Shown piece by piece: positions 7,249 to 11,587 of a DNA stretch of 11,587 bases. The number at the start of each line of letters is the position of its first letter. Within the stretch, counting starts at the first letter, position 1. The position numbers were made by a program, and so were the translations under genes. Source of the DNA: Hydrogenophaga sp. (GTDB taxonomy: Bacteria; Pseudomonadota; Gammaproteobacteria; Burkholderiales; Burkholderiaceae_C); NCBI GenBank assembly GCA_021154985.1, contig JAJNQE010000097.1, positions 1-11,587 of the forward strand. The letters are read 5' to 3'. The notes under the pieces were generated by a model. It was given only the letters and a program-made list of their open reading frames with translations. It was not told the DNA's origin and ran no database searches.

Positions 7249-7456
7249 GAGGCGGTCCCTGTGAAGCGAGTGCAGAGCAGCGCGGCGCATGGCACGGCTC
7301 TGGCGGTCTTGAAGATTAGGGAGTTGCCGGCCCGGTGGCTCGGGGGACAGGGCTTCATCAGCGGGAAGTCATGCGTGCGACAGGAGCGCCTGCGCGATTG
7401 GCGCGAGGCTGGCCCCGCCAGCGCGCCGGTTGTCGCCCGTTGCCGATAATCGAGCG
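7249..7456. other. Divergent intergenic region
   Basis: This stretch separates the minus-strand chaperone-like gene from the plus-strand EamA gene. For the minus gene, TAATCT (complement of 7314-7319) is a possible -10. For the plus gene, GATAAT lies at 7445-7450. No convincing small gene, repeat or RNA was seen. Confidence 0.5.
7445..7456 (+). promoter_or_regulatory. Possible -10 element of a leaderless start
   Basis: GATAAT at 7445-7450, one base from consensus, is followed by six bases and ATG 7457. This is the same spacing as at 1251-1262. There is no Shine-Dalgarno sequence before the ATG. No -35 at 17 nt is recognisable. Confidence 0.5.
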
Positions 7457-8374
7457 ATGCGCGCTGCCCCCACCCCTCATCTCGCCACCGGATTGATGCT
7501 CGCAGCCGCCGGCTCCATTGCCTTCAGTGGCAAGGCCATCATCGTGAAGCTGGCCTACCGCCACGGTGTGGACGCGGTCACGCTGATCATGTACCGCATG
7601 CTGTTTGCGCTGCCGCTGTTTCTGGCGTTGGCGTGGTGGGCCACTTACCGCCAGGGCGGGGGCAACAAGCCTCCGCTCACGCGTGACGACTGGCTGGGCA
7701 TCCTGGGCCTGGGATTCACGGGTTACTACCTCGCCAGTTTTCTGGACTTCTGGGGCCTGCAATACATCACCGCCAGCCTGGAGCGCCTCATCCTGTACCT
7801 CAACCCCACGCTGGTGCTGGTGCTGGGCTGGGTGATCTACAAGCGCCGCATCACGCGCCTGCAGGCGCTGGCCATGGCCGTGAGCTATGGCGGTGTGCTG
7901 GTGGTGTTTGGCCATGAGGCCGGCTTGCAGGGGCCCGACGCGCTGCTGGGCGCAGCACTCGTGTTCGGCAGCGCCATCAGCTACGCCATCTACCTCGTGT
8001 ACAGCGGTGAACTGGTGCAGCGCCTCGGTTCGCTGCGGCTGGTCGGTCTGGCCACCAGCGTGGCGTGCGTGTTGTGCCTGGTGCAGTTCGCCTTGTTGCG
8101 CCCCTTGGGCGCGGCGCTGGTGGCGCCCGAGGTGATCTGGCTCTCGGTGCTCAACGCCACGCTGTGCACCTTTGCGCCGGTGCTCATGGTGATGATGGCC
8201 ATCGAGCGCATCGGCTCGGGGCTGGCGGCGCAGACCGGCATGGTCGGCCCGATGTCGACCATCGTCATGGGCGTGGTGATTCTCGGCGAGCCGTTCAACG
8301 GCTGGATCGTGGTGGGCACGGTGCTCGTGCTCACCGGTGTGTTTCTGGTGACGCGCTTTGGCCGCGCGAGCTGA
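7457..8374 (+). CDS. EamA-family (DMT superfamily) inner-membrane transporter
   Basis: Integral membrane protein of 305 residues with ten predicted helices arranged as two EamA repeats (about 12-152 and 162-299). Helices lie near 11-30, 43-62, 80-98, 107-127, 137-152, 162-183, 195-214, 226-248, 255-277 and 283-299. The fourth-helix region SLERLILYLNPTLVLVLGWVIYKRRI and the matching second-repeat segment GPMSTIVMGVVILGEPFN are typical of drug/metabolite permeases, which export metabolites such as amino acids. Substrate cannot be inferred. ATG 7457 was chosen because the hydrophobic helix begins soon after it and a -10-like hexamer precedes it; an in-frame start at 7430 would overlap that promoter. 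The dehydrogenase gene starts 24 nt after its stop on the same strand with its own ribosome site, so the two may be co-transcribed. Confidence 0.9.
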   Translation: MRAAPTPHLATGLMLAAAGSIAFSGKAIIVKLAYRHGVDAVTLIMYRMLFALPLFLALAWWATYRQGGGNKPPLTRDDWLGILGLGFTGYYLASFLDFWGLQYITASLERLILYLNPTLVLVLGWVIYKRRITRLQALAMAVSYGGVLVVFGHEAGLQGPDALLGAALVFGSAISYAIYLVYSGELVQRLGSLRLVGLATSVACVLCLVQFALLRPLGAALVAPEVIWLSVLNATLCTFAPVLMVMMAIERIGSGLAAQTGMVGPMSTIVMGVVILGEPFNGWIVVGTVLVLTGVFLVTRFGRAS

Positions 8375-8385
8375 CTGTTTTTTTC

Positions 8386-8398
8386 AAGGAGACTTTTC
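8386..8398 (+). promoter_or_regulatory. Strong ribosome binding site, shared block
   Basis: AAGGAGA lies 6 nt before ATG 8399. The 15 bases AGGAGACTTTTCATG here are identical to those before the qor-type gene at 10331-10345. Confidence 0.85.
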
Positions 8399-9196
8399 AT
8401 GGATCTGGGAATCAAGGGCAAATGGGCGCTGGTGTGTGGCGCGAGCAAGGGTCTGGGGCTGGGCTGCGCGCAGGCGCTGGCGGCCGAGGGCGTGCACGTG
8501 GTGATGGTGGCGCGCGGTGCGCGCGACCTGGAGGCTGCCGGGCAGGCGCTGCAGGCCGCTGCGCCGGGTGTGACGGTGCTCACCGTGGCGGCCGACATCA
8601 CCACGCCCGAGGGCCGCGCGGCGGCGTTGTCGGTGGCCGGTGGCCCGGGCACGGCGTTCGACATCGTGGTCAACAACGCAGGCGGCCCGCCGCCCGGTGA
8701 CTTCCGCGCCTGGGACCGCGATGTGTGGATCAAGGCCATCGACGCCAACATGCTCACGCCCATCGAGCTCATCAAGGCCACGGCGGACGGTATGGCGCAG
8801 CGCGGCTTTGGTCGCATCGTCAACATCACCTCGGGCGCGGTGAAGGCGCCGATCGACATCCTGGGCCTGTCCAACGGCGCGCGCAGCGGCCTCACTGGTT
8901 TTGTGGCCGGCGTGGCGCGCAGCCCGCTGGCGGGGCAGGGCGTGACGGTGAACAACTTGCTGCCGGGCGCTTTTGACACCGACCGCCTGAAGACCACGCT
9001 GGCGGGCGCCGCCCAAAAAACCGGTCAGTCGTTGGACGTGATCGCCGACGCGCGGCGCAAGGGCATCCCGGCCAAACGCTTCGGCACGTCCGAAGAGTTC
9101 GGCGCGATCTGCGCGTTCCTCTGCAGCGTGCACGCCGGCTACATCACGGGTCAGAACGTGCTGGCGGATGGTGGGGCGTATCCGGGCACGTTCTGA
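8399..9196 (+). CDS. Short-chain dehydrogenase/reductase with non-canonical catalytic residues
   Basis: A 265-residue SDR-fold protein often labelled 3-oxoacyl-ACP reductase. The cofactor loop GASKGLG is at 14-20, the DIT motif near 66-68 (adenine site), NNAG at 92-95, and the active-site Asn at 117 (DANMLT). The catalytic Ser is S145 (NITS). The Tyr and Lys that should follow at +13 and +17 are S158 and R162 (LSNGAR), so the YxxxK pair is absent. The C-terminal ITGQNVLADGG is intact, so the protein is not degraded. This pattern matches the conserved SDR subgroup called BKR-like, known to lack a perfect catalytic tetrad. Ordinary ketoreductase chemistry should therefore not be assumed; substrate and activity are unknown. 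It lies 24 nt downstream of an EamA gene and converges with a second one. Confidence 0.88.
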   Translation: MDLGIKGKWALVCGASKGLGLGCAQALAAEGVHVVMVARGARDLEAAGQALQAAAPGVTVLTVAADITTPEGRAAALSVAGGPGTAFDIVVNNAGGPPPGDFRAWDRDVWIKAIDANMLTPIELIKATADGMAQRGFGRIVNITSGAVKAPIDILGLSNGARSGLTGFVAGVARSPLAGQGVTVNNLLPGAFDTDRLKTTLAGAAQKTGQSLDVIADARRKGIPAKRFGTSEEFGAICAFLCSVHAGYITGQNVLADGGAYPGTF

Positions 9197-9198
9197 CG

Positions 9199-9277
9199 CC
9201 CCCACGCTCCCCCGCTGCGCGAGGTCCGCTGCCCCCCGAGGGGGCTGATCCGGCTTGGGGCGGCCCGGCGCCGGATC
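9199..9277. terminator. Hairpin-rich convergent intergenic element (probable bidirectional terminator or repeat)
   Basis: Between two convergent genes lie two stem-loops. The first is GCCCCC-CGA-GGGGGC (9231-9245). The second is GATCCGGC (9247-9254) pairing perfectly with GCCGGATC (9270-9277) around a 15-nt G/C-rich loop. No U-tract follows. The sequence resembles an intergenic repeat I recall as common in Comamonadaceae genomes; only one copy occurs here, so that cannot be shown from this window. Confidence 0.55.
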
Positions 9278-9281
9278 GTCT

Positions 9282-10217
9282 CTAGCGCCGAGACGAAACC
9301 AGAATCCCGCCCACGATCAGCACAAAGCCAGCGAGGTGGTAGAGCTGGGGCGGCTCGCGCAAGAGCGTGGCCGACATCAGTGCGGCAAACAGGGGGGTGA
9401 GGTTGGAGAACACGCTGGCCGTGGCCGGGCCGACGCGGGCCACGGCCGCGCCCCAGCTGCGGTAGGCCAGCAGCGACGGGCCGACCGCCACAAACACCAG
9501 GCCGGCCACCAGCGGCCAACCCCACTGAATGGCGCTTTCGCCCGCCGGCAGTGCGGGCAGCGTGATCCACTCGGCGGCCGTGAATGCCCCCGACCAGATC
9601 AGGCCGAACACCATTTGCGCCAGCAAAAAGGCGGCCCAGTCGGCCTTGATGGCCGCGGGCTCGTTGGCCGGTGGGCGCGCCAGCAGCCAGCTGTACCAGG
9701 CCCAGGCCAGCGCGGCCAGCAACACCAGCAGATCACCCGGCACCAGCTGAACCGACAACAGCCCTCCGAGATCGCCGCGCGCGATCACCACCACCACACC
9801 GCAGAGGGACATGAACGCTCCGGCCGCCGCGCGCCGCGTGATGGCCACGCCGTACAGCACGCGTCCCATGATCAGCATCCACACCGGAATGCTCGACGCC
9901 ACCAGCGTCACATTGAGCGGTGTGGATGTCTTGAGCGCCATGTACTGCAGCGAGTTGTACATGCCCACCCCCAGCAAACCGAGCAGGGCGAAGCGCCGCC
10001 AGTGGGTCCACAGGCCACTGCCCGGGCGCAGCACCCAGCCGGCCACCGGCAGCAGCATCAGCAGGGCCAGCACCCAGCGCAAGAAGTTGAGCGTGACCGG
10101 CGGCACCACACCTTGCATGAGGCGGCCCACCACGGCGTTGCCCGCCCACATGAGCGGCGGAATGAGCAGCAGGGCGAGGGTGGCGGGCGTGAGGCGGTGC
10201 GAAGACGGGGCAGACAT
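9282..10217 (-). CDS. EamA-family (DMT superfamily) inner-membrane transporter
   Basis: Integral membrane protein of 311 residues with two EamA repeats (about 14-146 and 162-308) and roughly ten helices. Family hallmarks visible are LMWAGNAVVGR in helix 1, NFLRW (44-48) in helix 2, and NSLQYMALKTSTPLNVTLVA (88-107) spanning helices 3-4. The second-repeat segment ATASVFSNLTPLFAALMSATLLRE (265-288) corresponds to the usual 'a.....l.P....l.a...l.E' pattern. Probable metabolite exporter of unknown substrate. It is only distantly like the EamA protein at 7457-8374, so a recent tandem duplication is unlikely. It converges with the dehydrogenase and is divergent from the qor-type gene (125 bp between starts). 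ATG 10215-10217 is favoured because hydrophobic sequence starts about 12 residues in; no Shine-Dalgarno sequence precedes it. Confidence 0.9.
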   Translation of the reverse strand: MSAPSSHRLTPATLALLLIPPLMWAGNAVVGRLMQGVVPPVTLNFLRWVLALLMLLPVAGWVLRPGSGLWTHWRRFALLGLLGVGMYNSLQYMALKTSTPLNVTLVASSIPVWMLIMGRVLYGVAITRRAAAGAFMSLCGVVVVIARGDLGGLLSVQLVPGDLLVLLAALAWAWYSWLLARPPANEPAAIKADWAAFLLAQMVFGLIWSGAFTAAEWITLPALPAGESAIQWGWPLVAGLVFVAVGPSLLAYRSWGAAVARVGPATASVFSNLTPLFAALMSATLLREPPQLYHLAGFVLIVGGILVSSRR

Positions 10218-10230
10218 CGGCTGGACTGTA
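10218..10230 (-). promoter_or_regulatory. Possible extended -10 of a leaderless start
   Basis: On the minus strand, TGCTACAGT contains TACAGT (complement of 10225-10230) with the TGn extension, seven bases before the ATG at 10217. An extended -10 there would start transcription at or next to the ATG. No ribosome site is present. Confidence 0.4.
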
Positions 10231-10330
10231 GCAACACCGGCATGTCCGGTCGGGCCATGGGGGCGCTGGCCTGTCGCCCTGGCGATGCCTCACATTCGTG
10301 GCAGCATGCGCAGGCATTGTTTCAACCACG

Positions 10331-10342
10331 AGGAGACTTTTC
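10331..10342 (+). promoter_or_regulatory. Strong ribosome binding site, shared block
   Basis: AGGAGA lies 6 nt before ATG 10343. The 15-base block AGGAGACTTTTCATG is identical to that of the dehydrogenase gene at 8399 and decides this start over an in-frame ATG at 10298. Confidence 0.85.
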
Positions 10343-11338
10343 ATGAACACAACAGACACCCGTGCCGTTCGCATCCACGCCGCCGGCGGCCCCGAGCAAC
10401 TGGTCATTGACACCCTGAGTGTGGGCGAGCCCGGCCCGGGCCAGGTGCGCATCCGCCACCACGCCATCGGCCTGAACTACATCGACGTCTACCAGCGCAG
10501 CGGGCTCTACCCGTTCCCCATGCCGCTGGCACTGGGCATGGAGGGTGCGGGTGTGATCGAGGCGGTGGGCGAGGGCGTGGCGCACCTCAAGGCCGGCGAC
10601 CGCGCGGCCTACGCAGCCAACCCGCCGGGCAGCTACTGCGATGTGCGCGTGATGCCGGCCATGAACGTGTGCAAGCTGCCCGACGCGATCGACTTCGAGA
10701 CCGGCGCGGCCATGATGCTCAAGGGCCTGACGGCGCAATACCTGCTCAAGCGCTGCCGCCCGGTGGAGGGGTTGGAGCCCGGCGATTTCGTGCTGTTCCA
10801 CGCTGCGGCGGGTGGTGTGGGTCTGATCGCCTGCCAGTGGGCCAAAGCACTGGGTTTGCAACTCATCGGCACGGCGGGCTCGGACGACAAGTGCAAGCTG
10901 GCGCTGGCACACGGTGCCAGCCATGCCATCAACTACCGCACCGAAGACTTTGCCGCGCGGGTCAAGGAGATCACCAACGGCCAGGGTGTGAAGGTGGTTT
11001 ACGACTCGGTGGGCAAGGACACGTTTGAAAAATCGCTCGACTGCCTGCGCCCCTTTGGCCTGATGGCGAGCTTTGGCAACGCCTCGGGTCCGGTGGCCCC
11101 GTTTGCGCCGGGCATCCTGGGCCCCAAGGGTTCGCTGTACGTGACGCGGCAGACGCTCTTCTCCCACATCACCAGCCGCGAACGCACGCAGGCCATGGCC
11201 GACGATCTGTTCGCCGTGGTGGCCGCCGGGCAGGTGAAGATCCGCATCGACCAGCGTTTTGCGCTGACCGATGTGCGCAAGGCGCATGAGAGTCTTGAGG
11301 CTCGGTCGACCACGGGTTGCACGGTTTTGTTGCCCTGA
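10343..11338 (+). CDS. qor: NADPH:quinone reductase (zeta-crystallin type, MDR family)
   Basis: Cytoplasmic reductase that transfers electrons from NADPH to quinones, 331 residues, close to the usual 325 or so. The N-terminal GroES-like domain (about 8-125) has the family stretch GLNYIDVYQRSGLYP (43-57) followed by LALGMEGAGVIEAVGEGV. The zinc-ligand cysteines of alcohol dehydrogenases are absent, as expected for quinone reductases. The Rossmann domain carries the nucleotide-binding motif HAAAGGVG (153-160). Further downstream are GTAGSDDKCKLALAHGA and YDSVGKDTFEKSLDCLRPFG (220-239), a very conserved Qor segment. ATG 10343 is supported by the ribosome site AGGAGA at 10331-10336. The gene is divergent from an EamA permease; no regulator gene is adjacent. 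A structured repeat begins about 30 nt after the stop. Confidence 0.92.
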   Translation: MNTTDTRAVRIHAAGGPEQLVIDTLSVGEPGPGQVRIRHHAIGLNYIDVYQRSGLYPFPMPLALGMEGAGVIEAVGEGVAHLKAGDRAAYAANPPGSYCDVRVMPAMNVCKLPDAIDFETGAAMMLKGLTAQYLLKRCRPVEGLEPGDFVLFHAAAGGVGLIACQWAKALGLQLIGTAGSDDKCKLALAHGASHAINYRTEDFAARVKEITNGQGVKVVYDSVGKDTFEKSLDCLRPFGLMASFGNASGPVAPFAPGILGPKGSLYVTRQTLFSHITSRERTQAMADDLFAVVAAGQVKIRIDQRFALTDVRKAHESLEARSTTGCTVLLP

Positions 11339-11367
11339 GTCTTTTCGTGCCTGCGTTGTTGGTCGCC

Positions 11368-11460
11368 TTGGAGCACTGGGCGATCGACTCCGCGAATGTC
11401 CCCCGGCGGCTGGTGCCGCCTCCTCCTTTATTTCGCTGCGTCGGTCACCCAGCGCTCCAA
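11368..11460 (+). repeat. Structured repeat, copy 2 (stem-loop with conserved core)
   Basis: The outer arms 11368-11388 and 11440-11460 pair with 18 Watson-Crick pairs, one G-T wobble and two mismatches. They have no evident sequence similarity to the arms of copy 1. The 53-nt core (11388-11440) matches copy 1 at 51 of 53 positions, including the inner hairpin GGCGGC-TGGT-GCCGCC (11405-11420). The second box reads TCCTCCTTTATTTCGCTGCG (11421-11440), and GCGAA can pair with TTCGC inside the core. It begins about 30 nt after the qor-type stop, the same placement as copy 1 after recJ. Confidence 0.85.
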
Positions 11461-11527
11461 CGCCGCGTGCACCCGGGCGATCCAACGTTAGAACGCCCAT
11501 CAGCCTTGGCTCGGGGCGTGATGGCGC

Positions 11528-11587
11528 TCTGCGCAGCGAAATAAAGGAGGAGGGGCCGCAGGCCCCGGGGGACATTCGCGGAGCAGA
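11528..11587 (-). repeat. Structured repeat, copy 3 (inverted, cut by window end)
   Basis: Read on the minus strand, the core (complement of 11532-11583) starts CTCCGCGAATGTCCCCC and ends TCCTCCTTTATTTCGCTGCG, both exactly as in copy 2. The inner hairpin is GGGGCC-TGC-GGCCCC, which differs in stem and loop from copies 1 and 2 but still pairs fully. Of the outer stem only four pairs (11528-11531 with 11584-11587) are visible before the window ends. It faces copy 2 across about 70 bases. Confidence 0.85.

Noticed and set aside
7457..10217. The two EamA genes as a recent duplication flanking the dehydrogenase
   Set aside because: The proteins align only at family-motif level and lie in opposite orientation; they look like separate DMT subfamilies.
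9255..10346. Long plus-strand open frame opposite the second EamA gene
   Set aside because: Gln/His/Arg-rich antisense sequence; the minus strand has ten hydrophobic helices and EamA motifs.
10322..11575. Minus-strand open frame beginning in repeat copy 3, sharing the peptide EIKEEAAPAAGGHSRS (one substitution) with a minus-strand frame at 3843-4109
   Set aside because: The shared peptide comes from the DNA repeat cores read in the same frame; the rest of both frames is antisense to qor and recJ and has no protein character.
1..11587. tRNA, rRNA, CRISPR, integrase or insertion sequence
   Set aside because: No cloverleaf, spaced repeat array, transposase frame or terminal inverted repeats with target duplications were found on reading both strands.

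Overview
The window is GC-rich, densely coded DNA from a betaproteobacterium, most likely Burkholderiales/Comamonadaceae. This rests on the codon use, the lol / RpfE-type / recJ arrangement, the gene families, and hairpin-forming intergenic repeats of a kind I associate with that family. No rRNA, tRNA, CRISPR array, phage gene or transposase was seen. Nine essentially complete protein genes and one edge-truncated gene are supported.

Left part (1-3991): a lipoprotein-release permease gene (lolC type, minus strand, 3' end cut by the window edge) is divergent, across only 42 bp, from a two-gene unit. That unit is an RpfE-type conserved protein and recJ, overlapping by ATGA. Middle part (3992-6843): a structured repeat follows recJ, then an operator-like region. 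After it comes a two-gene unit, a spermidine synthase-fold protein and a stand-alone GspE/PilB-type ATPase 7 nt apart. Right part (6859-11338): a small minus-strand gene resembling CesT-type type III secretion chaperones; an EamA permease followed by a short-chain dehydrogenase whose catalytic Tyr and Lys are both replaced; a convergent second EamA permease; and a divergent qor-type NADPH:quinone reductase. The last 249 bases hold two more copies of the structured repeat, facing each other.

The most interesting signal is this repeat (4016-4114, 11368-11460, and inverted at 11528-11587). Two sequence blocks are nearly invariant. They are held between an outer stem whose sequence largely differs between copies and an inner stem that differs in the third copy, yet pairing is retained. 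This compensatory pattern argues for selection on a fold, in RNA or single-stranded DNA. Other points: three genes have a -10-like hexamer 6-7 nt before ATG (possible leaderless mRNAs); two genes share an identical 15-nt ribosome-site/start block; and two perfect or near-perfect dyads lie upstream of the spermidine synthase-like gene.

All family assignments come from reading motifs by eye; no database search was run.
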